64,000 nt of DNA, from NCBI GenBank assembly GCA_029721515.1, contig CM056552.1:29659892-29723891 (forward strand). Direction: 5' to 3'. How positions within the stretch are numbered: the first letter of the stretch is position 1; each line of letters begins with the position of its first letter. This DNA is from Synanceia verrucosa. Taxonomy: Eukaryota; Chordata; Actinopteri; Perciformes; Synanceiidae. Both the position numbers and the translations under genes were made by a program. The notes under the pieces are model-generated. The model was not told where the DNA came from. It did not search any database and was given only the letters and a program-made list of their open reading frames with translations. Below, in pieces: positions 30,339 to 45,100 of this stretch.

Positions 30339-31845
30339 TTGGCTGGCTGACCTGAGGTGAAGCTCAAGCCGGACTTTTTTTGACGGCTCTCCGGGGCATC
30401 CCTGTTGACATGAGGGTGTTGACACACGTGCTGCTCAGCTGTTTCATGTCTGCTACAGGTTCTCTGCTGAACACAGAACACAGTATCTGCACTACAAAAG
30501 CCACTTTAACCTGGACTGACTGTCTGCATGGAATCACTGCACTACATTAAAACAGACACTCAGCATTTTAGAATTTTATTCTGTCAAAACTCTTATTGTA
30601 TTTTACTGTATTTATCTTATATGCTATTATTGCATAGTCAATGTGAAAGTTAATGGTATTTTTGAGGGTTCTCTTCCGTGTTGTTCTTTGATTTCCAATG
30701 GCTTATCTGTTTTCATAAAACTGATAGGCTTTTCAGACTCTGAAACTACAGAGTCAAGTCATTTGTATGCTCTGTATGTCTTTTTCCTCTATGTACTGTA
30801 TGTTCACTGTTGGACACAAAATCTGTAAATGTACCTTTAACTGTCTTGTTTGGACTGTTGAACATTGCAGGCAGATTTCTTAACATGTAGTAATATTTTC
30901 ATGCCTCCACACCATCTGTCTGTCCATTTGTGTGATTCTTATGATATCTGAGGGAATTTCTTCAAATTTGGAACATACAGTACATCCACTTGTACTCATG
31001 GGATTAAGTAGGTCAGATTAGATGATATGGCCGTAATGCAATCATACATCACATTTCCAGATAATGGTTGATAATTATTTGATACGAGATTACATTTTAT
31101 TTTGAGGTGTCGATATGTACATAAGATGCTTACTTAAACAACTGAACTCTTTAAGTGCCACAAACTGGTGTAAATATGCTGTCAACATATTGATTCTGTG
31201 TGCATAAATGTAGGGACACACATCCTTACTTTCTCAATAAGTATACAGTAACTGGATCTGGTTCTTGTGTTGAATGGATAGCTGCAGCACCATGTTGGAA
31301 CGCTATGACATACTGTACATTAAGGTGTTAACAGGTTTTTATTTAAATAATGTGGATTTTGCACAAACAACAGCTGCAAAACAGAAAATAAATAATGTAA
31401 CATTCACCATTTTTCAATGCTTAGAAAATACAATAATGTGGTGCGATGCAGTGGAGTGTATTGTTGTGCTGGCTCTACTGTCAAACAGCCAGCAGCTGTC
31501 ATCTTTGTCAAGATAAAATGCTCAATAGTGAAAATGATATTCACAACCTCACAACATTTTTGATCAAATATTAATTTTCACCACAGTAATATTTGCTGTC
31601 ATTCTGGTTACTCGCCCACATTTGGATTAGTGACAGCATTACAGGAGGAATTTTACAAATATAAAAGTATTCTCCATGATCCCTTGCTCTATCTCAGGTC
31701 ATATCCACCAGAGAAGAGCTACAGTGGTCTAGAGTTAAGGTGGGAAAGCTCTGCAGTAAACAGACATGTTTTTTTTGGCAGCAGAAGGCCTGAATGGTGA
31801 GGAAGGCTGCTCTGAGGTGTTGCAGTGACAGCAGCTTGGAGACTT

Positions 31846-33161
31846 TCAGCCCTGGCAGGTTCTGAGGTCGTAGGCCTTCTTTCGAAGTCCGGCCAAAATC
31901 TTTTTAAGTTCATCCTCAGATTTTTCCAACTTTGCTGACTTCTGAATGATCTCGTCCTGTAGCGCCCGAAGGGAATCTGCTTTACCTGGAAAAAGATCAC
32001 AGTACAATGAGTGAGCGGGGATCACTGCGCATCCCCAAGCATCCAGCCGGTCACACAAAGATCACCTTCTCTGTTTTTTACTTCAGAGATTGTGCTGAAC
32101 TACTTTACTTGAGTAAAATTAGCAATATCACCATGGAAAAATACCAGCATCAGATATTATAAATAACTGCTTGATCTGTAATAATACAATTTACTTTATT
32201 ATTTTCTATGAATGAGAATCTTCAAATTAACTGCCAAAGTTATCAAATAAATAATAAAATAATAAAAGTAGACCCTCTGTTTCTCTCCTACTGTAACTTG
32301 ATTTAAGCCGCTGTGGCGGGTGAATTTCCCCCAATGGGAAATGAATAAAAAACTCTTTTATTCTATTCTATTATGTATGTAGTGAAGTATTAAGTATCAT
32401 GAAATGGGAATACGAAAGCAAATGTACTTAACTTTTCACTAAAGGAAAGAAAACAAGCTAAAACTTTTAGAAATAACTTGAACAGATTCTGTAAATTAAA
32501 AGAAGTAAATCAAAAATACTAAAAAAATATTTGGTGTCCTTCAACTGCAAGGGCCAGTCCCATCCGAATATTAATGCTCAGAATTGTCCTCAGACATCCA
32601 CAACATCCTTGTTGTGGTTGAACTGTCTCACCTTCAAGAGCCTTTGTCATGTTTTCAGTGGTGTTAGCCAGAGTTCCAGCATCCTGCTGCAGCTTCGCCA
32701 GCCGCTCGCCCACCGACCCCTCCGCTCCACCTGACCCCCCGGCTGGAGCCTCAGCTTTAAGGCGGTCCAGCTGTTTCTGCAGGGACAACAGATCCTGCAC
32801 ACACACAATTGAAAAGCACAAAGAAAAAAATGCCGTGAGTTTCTTTCCTCAGGAGTGCACTTCAATAGGAGAATGAATCCTTGTATTCACCCTGTGGTAT
32901 ACTTCTCATCTTAGCTAGCTCCGTTAGCCGCAGTGCTAATGCAACAGGGCCATGTATAGAAGGAGCACTGCAGCTAACGTGCTATCAGGAGAGATTCAAC
33001 ATAAGCTCTGTGAGCACAAGGCTCATCTGAAGCTAGCGTTATACACTTATTTGTAATTTGGGTGACTCTGACTACTGTTAATGGCACTGCAGAGTCACAT
33101 TAGCGGCCTCTTTTGCCAGTGTCTGTACGCATCTAGAAGTAAACAGAAGCGGGAGAGAGAG

Positions 33162-33200
<39 letters not shown>

Positions 33201-36200
33201 CACTTCCTCTCTCCAGAGAGGGGGCGTGGTCAGACACAGCTCATGAACATTTAAAGGTACAGACACAGAAACAGTCTGTTCACAGCAGAGATCAATACAG
33301 TGATTTTTAACTGGCTGCAATTCAGGATCAGGGCTGAGTTTGGGCTAATACACTTTGAACACAATATTGTTGCACGTCTGAGACCTATATAAAATTGACG
33401 AAAAAGTGTATAATAGGGGACCTTTAATATCCATCCATCCATCCAAATATTTCAAATGTCTCCCACCTCATCTGTAGCAGTAGCTTCCTCTTCGGCTGTG
33501 TCTGCATCTTCCTGAGCATCCTGGGCCTGCTTGACTCCATCCTGCAGCAGGTCTTTGAGCTCGTCCAGTTGAGGCTTCATTGGCTTGATCACAGTTGATA
33601 CTTCATCCAGAGTCTTCTCAGATGGGCTCAGCTCGTCATTGATCTTCACGAAGAGAACCACTAAAGCTCAGTAATGCCAGTCAAGCTAAATGTTGCTAAA
33701 TGTTGTGTGCTGCATCCATGTGCCCTACCTCAGTCAGGCTGTTGCTCAGCTTGTCTATGTCGTCCAAGCTGTTCTGCAGGTTGTCCTCCAGGTCAGAGAG
33801 GGAGTCCTCCACTGGGCCAAAGCCTGCCAGCATCTTGTCCACATCAGCCTTTACTCCCAGTGCTTTATCCCTGTGAATGTGCAGATGGAGAAAAGTATTT
33901 TACATCACTGTGCCACTTATTATCCCTACAAAGCCATAACAGAGCATTCAGACTCCTCATCAGGAAGGCAGAAAGAGCTTCAAACCTCCAACGACTCAGG
34001 TTTAGAAGTTTGCTTGAGGGTCATTTTAGATTTGTTATTATTATCTCAGACAACAGATGTGATGTTGAAAACAAAGCTAGTCTTAACCACATTAAGCCTA
34101 ATACATATTATATTTTTTAAAAATCCCTGGCATTTTTTAATGCAGTGAAAAAGCAGCATAAGTAACAGCAGCCTGGCCCGGTGTGTGACGGCCTACCTGG
34201 CGTCCTGGGCCTCCTGCAGCAGTTTCCTGGCTGTGTCCAGCTGTGGCTCGGCCTCGTTCAACACTGCTTCGCTGTCTGGCAGATTGTCCGCCAGATTCTT
34301 CAGCTCCTCCAGCTTCCTCTTCAGAGCAGCAAGGCTGAGAGGCAGTTTGGCTTTCAAGATCCAGTCGCTCACCTCCTGGATGTGGGTCAGGTTGGAGGAT
34401 GGATCTGCGCAGACAGAAACAGGAAAAGTTGGAGCCAAAATGCCGACGGAACGGCCATGGTGTCATCTTCTCATGAATCTATTCAGCCATTATTACTGAA
34501 GTTAAGGTGAAACTTCCTTCTATCTATCAGTCTAGTCAGTGATGGATTCAAGCTGTCAAAACAAAACCTTTACCTGACAGGAAGTCTTTGAGCTCCTTCA
34601 CAACATCTCGTGTGTCTTTTAAGTCGTCTTCGAGCTCGTCTCTGGCCTGCTTCATCTTATTGGACAGCTTCTCTGCAGACTGTCTTACCTGATTGGTTGT
34701 GTCTTGTGTTTCTTGGAGCTGTAAGGAATTAAATATTGCTTTAAAATCTGTATAACAGAACATATAATAGAACCATCAACAACATGCTAAAAACATCTAA
34801 AATATCTGGTGTTGTCATAAGAGAGTCACAGTGGTGTCTGTGTGTGAACCTTCTCTGCAGCATCTGTGATCTTCCCAGTGAGCTTGTCCAAGCGGTCTTT
34901 CACATCCTTAGCATCAGTGTCAGCCCTCTTGCTCAGAGGCAGGGCGCCCACACACTTTTCACCCTTTTTACAAGGTGGGGCTCCGTCTGGTGGACACAAC
35001 TCTCCACCCTCACACTGGAGAGGGGTGCAGGGCTCTGAGCGAACACTGCCACAGACCTGACAAAAGATATAGAAAGCAAAAGGTAACTCCAAAATAGCCA
35101 TTCAATAATCAACTGCAATAGTATCTCTCTATATACAGTACATAATAAATACATATTATATATTATTATATTGAACAGATAGTGAGTCTTTTGGATCATG
35201 CTCTGGCAGGCATTTATGCAAAGGACATTTCTGGGAGGGGCTCTTAAAGAGACAGCAGCTAAAATGGAGAGGTTCAGACAGATGAATACAGGTATATTCA
35301 GACAGGCTATGAGAACAGGTATGTGCTTTTTGAACATGCAAACATGTTCTAGTAGAAACCCAAAATAAAAATGAGCATAACACGTCCCCTTTAAAGGCTG
35401 CACAGATGCACAAATAAGAGGATGGAAGTAACAACAATTAACTGATAAAAATGGAGCTGATGAAAATGCATGTGAATTGAAAAGCAGAGCAATGGAGTGA
35501 TGAATTATCAGTTCCTAATGTTACATTCATCATTCATCATTCATCATTCACAACACCCAACTGACATTTAGCAGTAAGCAGTTTTTAGTACTTCCACCCA
35601 TAATGCCATTGTAAAATCTTGGCCACTGATTGCAGTGCAGACACACAAAAAATTCAAGAGTGTTATTTTTCTGCTACAAACATGGCATGCTGTAAATGAT
35701 AAATGTCAAATAAAATGGCAATCAAATTTATCAAATCAATAACAATTTGCCACACTATTTTTCACCTCCATTGTTAATTCAAGAGCTTTTCCAGAGAGGT
35801 CACTGTCCTTAAAGATAAAATGACAAATGATGAATGTAAGACTGATGAAACACTCAGATGAATCACAACTGATCAAGTCAAATCTGCTTCTGATCTAATG
35901 ACTTGAAAATTCATCACTCCATTTTTCATTTTCATTTAACATTCATTTTCATAGCTCCATTTTTCATTTCACACCCTCATCCATACAAAGACATGGATAG
36001 ATACATGGATTAATGAAAAGAATCAGCTGAAGACGTGCAGGTCAAAGATACAGCTTCACACTTCTGGTTACTCTTTACAGACCACTCGTGGTTGATTTAC
36101 ACAGAATTCAAATAACATAATGATGTAATGTTTCCATGACAACAGTTGATCACAGAAATGCAAGAAGCTGCAGTTTTCATCATGCCATAAAACATACTAT

Positions 36201-36755
36201 AATCCACCTTGCTTCAAACTTTGGTTTATGTGTGTTTTCCATCTACTGCACATCTGTCCATCCTTAAGAGGGATCCCTCCATTTTTTCTACCGTTATTTC
36301 CCTGTTAAAAGGAAGTTGGGGAGTTTTGCCTCAATTGATGACAGGGTTGTTAGTAAAGGAAAGAGGGAGTCATATCCTGTACAGAATGTAAAGTCCTTTG
36401 AGGCTAGTTAGTAATTTGTGATACTGGGCTATACAAATAAAAGTGACTTGAAATGAAACATTACAGCATCACGTTGATGAAATGAAGCCTAGAGAAATTA
36501 CCTGTTTAGCAACAGGTGTGAGGTCAGGCTGGGAGGCCATGTTCTGGCTCAGTTTGTCCAGGTCTCTGGTGTTGGCTGGCTGCACCTGGTTCTGAAGGTC
36601 CATGGTCTCCTCTCTGACATCAGCTGACTCCTTCACTGGGGATTCACTGGCATTCACCTTCTTAGCTGCGTCTGTAGAGTCATCGTAGGCATTCTTGATG
36701 GCAGTAAATGCCCCTGGATGAAACAGGAAAACTCAACATGAGTATATATATTTTC

Positions 36756-36844
<89 letters not shown>

Positions 36845-39120
36845 CGCTGCCGCCCTATCAGACTAACTGACTGTTTTTACTATTACAAACTATTAAACAC
36901 GTTTGCACCATATTTTAGCTTGGTGAGTTTGATTAGATCCACTTGAATGAAGCACCAAAATAATATCTGCCATCAGTGATCCATCACTAAATGTATGGTG
37001 TCTTTGTTTCTAACCTGTATTATTTTGATTGACAGAGTTGTCCTTTGCATCTTTCTTGGCTTTGTACACCACAGTGAGGCTGTCCAGGAGATCCTGCAGT
37101 TTGTCCAGGCCTGTATCCAGACCAGGGGTTCTTACAAGAGGTGACAGGTCATCATTAACCTTGTCCATCTGGTCCCTGTTAGACAAAACCAGGAGTAATT
37201 AGTTAGGCATTAGTGAGAGAGAGTGACATAATCTAGTACGCTAGTTTGCATCCAATGATTGCAGTTGAGAGAATAAAATTCATTCATGAATATCATATCA
37301 TTCATAGCACATCCAAACTGTGCCTATATTTTCCCAGCAGATCCTCACCTGAGCTTGTCCAGCTGGGACAGAGAATCATCAATCTTTCTGGCGATATTTG
37401 GTGGAAGTGATATGGAGTCCTGGATCAGGTTCAGTGTGGCCTCCAAAGTGCGGATACGAGGTTCAAAGTTTCCGAGATCACCAGCACCTCCAGGGCGAAT
37501 GTGAGGTAAGCTGGAGGAGAGTCTGTCCAGAGCTGAGCTGATGTTCTGTCTCTGGGCGTCCAGGGTGAAGAAGCAGGATGGACATGTTTCACAGTCAGGG
37601 AAAGAGTCACAGTGTCCTCGACCACATGAGTCACAGCGAGCTCCGGTGACGCCAGGCCGACACAGACAGGCTCCTGTCTGCTTGTCACAAACCTCTGGAA
37701 GTGTTCCCTCAGGATCACACCTGCATGCTGCAGAGGACGCAACAAGAACATCATCAAGTTAGGAAATGCACATCTGAGTACTAATTTAAGCCTCAGGTGC
37801 TTTAATTTAGCCACACAGCAGAACGCTGATTTATAAAAGATTCAGATGCACCCCAGCAGTTTCATATAGAAAGTGTATGAAGTTAAAGGTCACCTATTAT
37901 GCAAAATTCACTTTATAAAGGTAGTATAACAGTAGTATGTGTCCCCATAGTCTGTGAATGAGGCCCCAGGAGTGAAAAAAGTCTGTCACCTCCTTCCCCT
38001 GCTTGATCCTCTTCTTAGCTAATGTGTGCTGAAACAGACGAGTTGAACATTTTTCTGTCCCTCCAGTAGAGGACACTGCCTTTGAGCCAGCCTCCCCCTG
38101 GATAGATAACCCTCCTCTGAAGTTACGGAGCGGTCGTCATTGTTTCTCCTCTCTAACGTTCACAAACAAACCTGACAAAGTTAGGAGTAAAGCACAGCAG
38201 CTGCTCTGTGTGTTGGCTGCTTCAACAAGCACAGGAGGTTATTTTTACTCTGTTCGTCCTCTGAAGACCCAGTGGATCGATTTATTTTAGCTGGAAATGT
38301 AGCAAGAGAGCTTCCCAAAGTTTAGCATGTGTGTGTTCATCATCTCACAAAGCAGACTTCACTAACCAGCTGAACATGAAGCATGAATCTGCACCAACTG
38401 TCTGGGACACAGCTACAAACGTGGAGATGTAACTTATTCCATTTTGTGTTGCTTTACTGGGTAGCTCTACTTAGCGTGATAGCCTGGAAACATGTCCCTG
38501 TAACGTTAACACTGCAGCAGCTCCAGTAGCTGCAGTGCTAAACGGAACATTCGCCATCGCGCGAAGTAGAGCTACACAGTAAAGCAACACAAAATGGAAT
38601 AACTTACAGCTTCCACGCCTGTAGTGTCCTGGACAGTTTGTACAGATCCATGCTTCATCTTCAGCTATGTAGCCGAGCATAATTTGTATAGGCCCATGAT
38701 TACAAAGCAGTCCTCCAGAGCTCGTTTAGTACTGCAGCTAACTAAGCTCCATCATAGAATAATGTATTCTATACAGTCCAGATGCTCCCTGTACTATTTC
38801 CCCTGTGGTATACTTGTCACCTTAGCTAGCTCTGTTAGCTGCAGTGTTTACAGATGGAGCACTGCAGCTAACGGAGCTGTGATTGCCGCAGAGCTAATGT
38901 TTGTGTCCTTGAGTAATTAATATCAGGAGACATTCAACATAAGCTCTGTGAGCACAAGGCTCATTTGAAGCTAGCTTTATACACTTATTTGTAGTTTGAG
39001 TGACTCTGACTACTGTTAATGGTACTTTCGATGCACTGCAGAGTAAAGCCTGGTTTATGCGTTAGCCTCTTTTGCCAGTTAGCACGTTAGCCTCTTTTAT
39101 CAGTTATTTTGCCACGGTAT

Positions 39121-39161
<41 letters not shown>

Positions 39162-42100
39162 TCACTTCCTCTCTCCAGAGAGGGGGCGTGGTCAGAGACA
39201 GCTCATGAACATTTAAAGGTACAGACACAGAAACAGTCTGTTCTCAGCAGAGATCAATACAGTGATTTTTAACTGGCTGCAATTCAGGACCAGGGCTGAG
39301 TTTGGGCTAATACACTTTGAATACAATATTGTTGCACGTCTGAGACCTATATAAAATTGCAGAAAAAGTGTATAATATGAGACCTGTAAAGAATTGAAGA
39401 ATTGAAATGTAGAATACGGATATACCTGTTGACAGTACAATTTTGAGGTTTACATTCTCAGTGTATAATATTTTTAAAAAAGAATGGAAAAGCATTCTGC
39501 ATTTGGATTGCCACCACATTTCACAGTGTGAGGTAATATTACAGTGAATGATAAATATGTGCCAAACTGCAATTTTTGAAATTTACTGTCCATCATATAT
39601 GCCACTTAGGGTTAGGGCTAATACTACTTGCAGTAATTCCACATGAAGGACAGCAGCAGGATTATGTCTTAATCAAGCATCGAGGATTGATTTGTGACTG
39701 CAGTCTGCTATGAGCAGGATTAATGAGGCTTGGCCTGCTGGACATGGGGTCTGTGTATGAACCTGGAGCTTTCACCAGCTTGGTGCACTTGTACTTACTG
39801 AAATGTGAAAACTACTTCAACCAAATGTAGAACAAAGTCAACATTTCACTGTGACTGAGACAGCAAACAGCAAACAATCTCCAATACACTTATTACAGCT
39901 CAGAAATTCAACAAATGGCTTCTCATGAATAAATATAATGAGCGTAATCAGAGGGAGCTTACTCACACTGGCAGCCTATCAGAGGGTCTCCATATGTGTC
40001 CTCTGGGCACTCAGTACAGGTTTGGCCTCCAAAGCCTGGTCTGCACTGACATTGACCTGTTACCTGGAGGGATGGAACAGATGATTTACTGCATTAATGG
40101 CAAGACTGGTTATCGTGGGACATAGACTGAGTTGACTGGTTATAGTGGGACAGAAAATGAGTGGACTGGTTATATTGGAACAGAGAGGCTGAGTGGACTG
40201 GTTATGGTGGGACAGAGAGGCTGAGTGGACTGGTTATGGTGGGACAGAGAGACTGAGTGGACTGGTTATGGTGGGACAGAGAGTCTGAGTGGACTGGTTA
40301 TGGTGGGACAGAGAGTCTGAGTGGACTGGTTATGGTGGGACAGAAAGACTGAGTGGACTGGTTATAGTGGGACAGAAAGGCTGAGTGGACTGGTTATGGT
40401 GGGACAGAGAGACTGAGTGGACTGGTTATGGTGGGACAGAGACTGAGTGGACTGGTTACGGTGGGACAGAGTGTCTGAGTGGACTGGTTATAGTGGGACA
40501 GAGACTGAGTGGACTGGTTACAGTGGGACAGAAAGGCTGAGTGGACTGGTTACGGTGGGACAGAGAGACTGAGTGGACTGGTTATGGTGGGACAGAGACT
40601 GAGTGGACTGGTTACAGTGGGACAGAAAGGCTGACTGGACTGGTTATGGTGGGACAGAAAGACTGAGTGGTCTGGTTATAGTGGGACAGAAAGGCTGAGT
40701 GGACTGGTTATGGTGGGACAGAAAGACTGAGTGGTCTGGTTATAGTGGGACAGAAAGGCTGAGTGGACTGGTTATGGTGGGACAGAGAGACTGAGTGGAC
40801 TGGTTATGGTGGGACAGAGACTGAGTGGACTGGTTACGGTGGGACAGAGAGTCTGAGTGGACTGGTTACGGCGGGACAGAGAGTCTGAGTGGACTGGTTA
40901 CAGTGGGACAGAGACTGAGTGGACTGGTTACAGCGGGACAGAGACTGAGTGGACTGGTTACGGTGGGACAGAGAGACTGAGTGGACTGGTTACGGTGGGA
41001 CAGAGAGACTGAGTGGACTGGTTACGGTGGGACAGAGAGGCTGAGTGGACTGGTTACAATGGGACAGAGACTGAGTGGACTGGTTACGGTGGGACAGAAA
41101 GGCTGAGTGGACTGGTTACGGTGGGACAGAGAGGCTGAGTGGACTGGTTACGGTGGGACAGAGAGACTGAGTGGACTGGTTACGGTGGGACAGAGATTGA
41201 GTGGACTGGTTACGGTGGGACAGAGAGACTGAGTGGACTGGTTACGGTGGGACAGAGACTGAGTGGACTGGTTACGGTGGGACAGAGAGACTGAGTGGAC
41301 TGGTTACGGTGGGACAGAGAGGCTGAGTGGACAGGTTACGGTGGGACAGAGAGACTGAGCGGACTGGTTACGGTGGGACAGAGAGACTGAGTGGACTGGT
41401 TACGGTGGGACAGAGAGGCTGAGTGGACTGGTTACGGTGGGACAGAGAGGCTGAGTGGACTGGTTACGGTGGGACAGAGACTGAGTGGACTGGTTACGGT
41501 GGGACAGAGACTGAGTGGACTGGTTACGGTGGGACAGAGAGACTGAGTGGACTGGTTATAGTGGGACAGAGTGGACTCGCTCTTACCTGGTCACAGGTAT
41601 CACTGTATGACCTGGTGGGGTCACAGCTGCAGGGCTGGCAGCGTCCTGTCAACAATGGTTTCCAGTAGCCTTTTGAACACACTTCACAGGTCAGACCGTG
41701 GAAGTGGGGACGACAGGGACACTGGCCGGTCAGTGGGTCACAAACATCTGACAGAGACCCGTCTGAAGAACAGGAACACTCTGGATGACAGGGGAAAGAG
41801 TTAGGAAGAAGCACTGGACACACACCACATGCCACACAGGTCAGCATCATGTTATTAGTGGCAGGTAAATGTTATTAACGGATATCTCCGTTTTTGGGAC
41901 TACAGCTCTAGTGTGTAGGATTTAGTGACATGTAGGAGAAACTTCTCCTATGTGTCAAGTGTGTAGGAGAACAGTAGCTGATACAAAAGCAGACTAGTTC
42001 ATGTCTAGTGCCAGTGCATGGTCTGTCTGTTCTTAAGACTGTGGAAACATGGTGGTGCACTGAGAAGCACCTGCACTGCATGTAAATAGAAATGGCTCAT

Positions 42101-45100
42101 TCTGATGAAAACACAGTTAAAAAAAAAACAGTTCAGTTAATTATAGTCTGAACATTCAATTTACTTCAATACTACGGTATAAAATAATATTTTTGTCATA
42201 AATGCACCTAAATGCTGTGCACTGGCCCTTTAAAAACATCAAAACCAAAGATAATGAGATTTGAGTCAGTGAATCAGCATAAGCATAATATCAAAAAAAA
42301 CAGACACATACTGTACATCATCACGATACAAGGATCAGTGAAGTACATACACTGGAGTACTGGGGTACTTAGTAACAATGTGGTATGAGATGTTGCAGCA
42401 TGTGATTTGAAGGAATGAGATGACTCACTGGAGCAGCCCAGAGGGTTGTTGGCGCTCAGCTCGTAGTAGCCTCTCTTACAGCGATCACAGCGGGGACCTT
42501 CAACGTTCACTTTACACTGACAAGAGCCTGTGCTGTCGTCACACCGGCCCTCATTCACTGTCCCCTCAGAACTGCAGATACAGCCTGGAAGCAACAGAAA
42601 CATGAGACACTCGTCAAAGATTGTGTACACGCCGTGTAAAGTTTAAGTTCAAACTTGCAGTGTTGCACTGAAGAACCAAACTTCATCACTGAACACTTAC
42701 GTATGCAGGCATCAGGGCGGTCCATTTGGCTGTTAGGGTTTGGTTGGTAGCCTGGGGCACACTGGTCACACCGTGGCCCGGTGGTGTGGTGCAAACAGCC
42801 CTCACATACACCTCCACTCCTCCGCCCACTGGCCTCATACACCGCTTGGTCGAAACGGCAGCGCTGGGCATGGTTGTTACACTCACAACCTGAAGAGAGC
42901 ACAAAAGCAGCATATATAGTATGGGTTCAGTGCATTTCATGTTTCCCAAGGACACTTTACATACAAAGAACTGACTAAAAGATCAGTTCTGGTGCTTGAC
43001 ATGATGGAGGGTCCAAAATAGTCTGGGACGTCCGAACATTTTTATTGGTATATTTACTCCTGTCTGTGTAGGTTCTCGGTCATCCAGGTCAAGATAATCA
43101 AAAAAGCAGAGAAGAGTCGACTGGACTTACTTTCATTTCATCAGGTGTATATAGTATAAGACAACAATAAAACAAAACTAACATATGCTCTCAGGTCTCA
43201 ACATTCACTTCTTGTAATGTGGGTCTTGATGAATAATTTAACAGGGATTAGTGCATTAACTAGATATTTTGGCTGACAGGTGCTACGCTTATGTGTAACG
43301 TGTAGAGTCTTACGTCTGCAGGCATGAGCATTTCCCTCCTCTGCAGGTCTCCAAGGCAGATCTTGGTATAGTTCAGCACACCGCTCACAGTGTACACCAG
43401 CTGTGTTATGCTGACAGTCACACTGAGGACTCACCTGCAGTCAAAGGTTTCATCAAAGATCAGCTGATTAACAATAGAGGACCGCTACAGATATGAGCAG
43501 CACATAACTGAGCATTTTCAGGTCAGTTTGGCAGTTGGCATGGAGATGAATATCAGTCTCATATCAGTACAGAGACACTGTGGGTCCAGGATGTGTTCAT
43601 ACCTGTATGCTGCTGGACGGTGGGCTGTTGTAGGCTTCTGGCAGGCATCGGTTGGCGTGTCCATGACACATACAGCTGCCCATCACCTTCATCTCCTTCA
43701 AGGCGTAAAACCTGCTGAGAGCTCTGCCTGGTGGACGAGGCACATCGCCGAGCTCGGTCATCCTCACCCTCAGCCCCGTTATTGGAGACGTATCTGTGCA
43801 TGAGACAGATGTCAGTTAGGGCTGCAACCTTTAACCAGGTGAATGATTTAGGACAGAAAGACACGTACCCTCAATTTTTTGGCTTTTGGTTGCTGGGGCA
43901 TAAGCATACTGCCGTAGTGGACTGTACTGGATCTGGATGAGAGGAGCAATGTACATATTATGACACTGTAGAAAACAACATTTGATTTCACGAAGCACTC
44001 AGTCCATTTTCAACTTGCCTTTGTCTTCAGAAAGAGTATAAATTATATTTAACATGAATTATCATTATAATTATAATCAAATCATAACAAATAAAGTCCA
44101 GGTTATGTTAATTATTATTATTATAATTATTATTTGTGTTTTGAAACTTGACATTTAGAACAATTAGCCTCGTCTAAAAACAAGGTGAAGCAGGGTTAAC
44201 GCTGGTTCTCACTGTGTGGTCTTGGTAGGGGTGGTCTCCAGTAGGGGGCAGTGTGTAGCAGTAGGTTTGATCCAGGGTCAGAGGTGTTGTTGTGGGGACT
44301 CCAGGAAAAGATTCTTCACAGTCTGTGGCCAAGTAGAGAGCAGGCTGCCATCCTTTGCCATCATCTAGTCTCCTCTCTATAATGAAGGCACTGGGACGAG
44401 GACCCTGTGGAAAAAACACAGAAATGCTCTGTGTTTGTTCTGATATGTGCTGCATAACAGATGCGAAATTATCACAATATATAAGGTTTTTCAAAGGTAG
44501 ATGCAGATAAATAAGCCAGAGGAGGACAGATCCATGTGTCCAGACTGGACCATACCTTGAAGCTCAGCACCAGGTTTTCAAGCTGGAACAGGTCGTCGAG
44601 GTCCAGCTGGAGAGTGACTGGATTCACCTCTGCAGGACAAACAGGAACAGCATTCACATGATAGATATTAACAAAAACATATTGCTTGGTTTTAAATGTT
44701 TCAAGATAGAGCTGATGTTGGTTTGTTTCTTGTCCTCTATCCTGCCCTCTGGTGGTGAAACATGGAAAGAGCTTAAATAGTGAAATAAATGGCTGTGGAA
44801 GAAGATATACCGTTTCACTTCTGAAAATAGAAAAGCTCTTTCTGTCTTTGCCCACCTTTCCTGGACTGCCACCATCTATCTGGTCCAGAGGTGGACAGGG
44901 CATCCTGGACAGTGTGGGCCAACGGACCGTTTGGGTTCCTGGAGTCACATGGACAACACTTCATCCTCCTCTGTGAAGCAAAAACCAAACAGATCAGAAA
45001 CACTCAGAATCAGAATCAGCTTTATTGGCCAGGCATGTTTTCACACACTCAGGAATTTGACTCTGGTTTACAGCGCTATGTACCAACATGTAGAATAAGA

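Noticed and set aside
33674..34510. Plus-strand frames of 104-152 codons
   Set aside because: They lie opposite lamb3 coiled-coil exons and are antisense shadows of them.
40121..41577. CRISPR-like array
   Set aside because: Units are contiguous without unique spacers; it is a minisatellite in a vertebrate intron.
41423..41668. Frame of 81 codons with a repeated EWTGYGGTE pattern
   Set aside because: It is the translated minisatellite running into the reverse of lamb3 exon 11.
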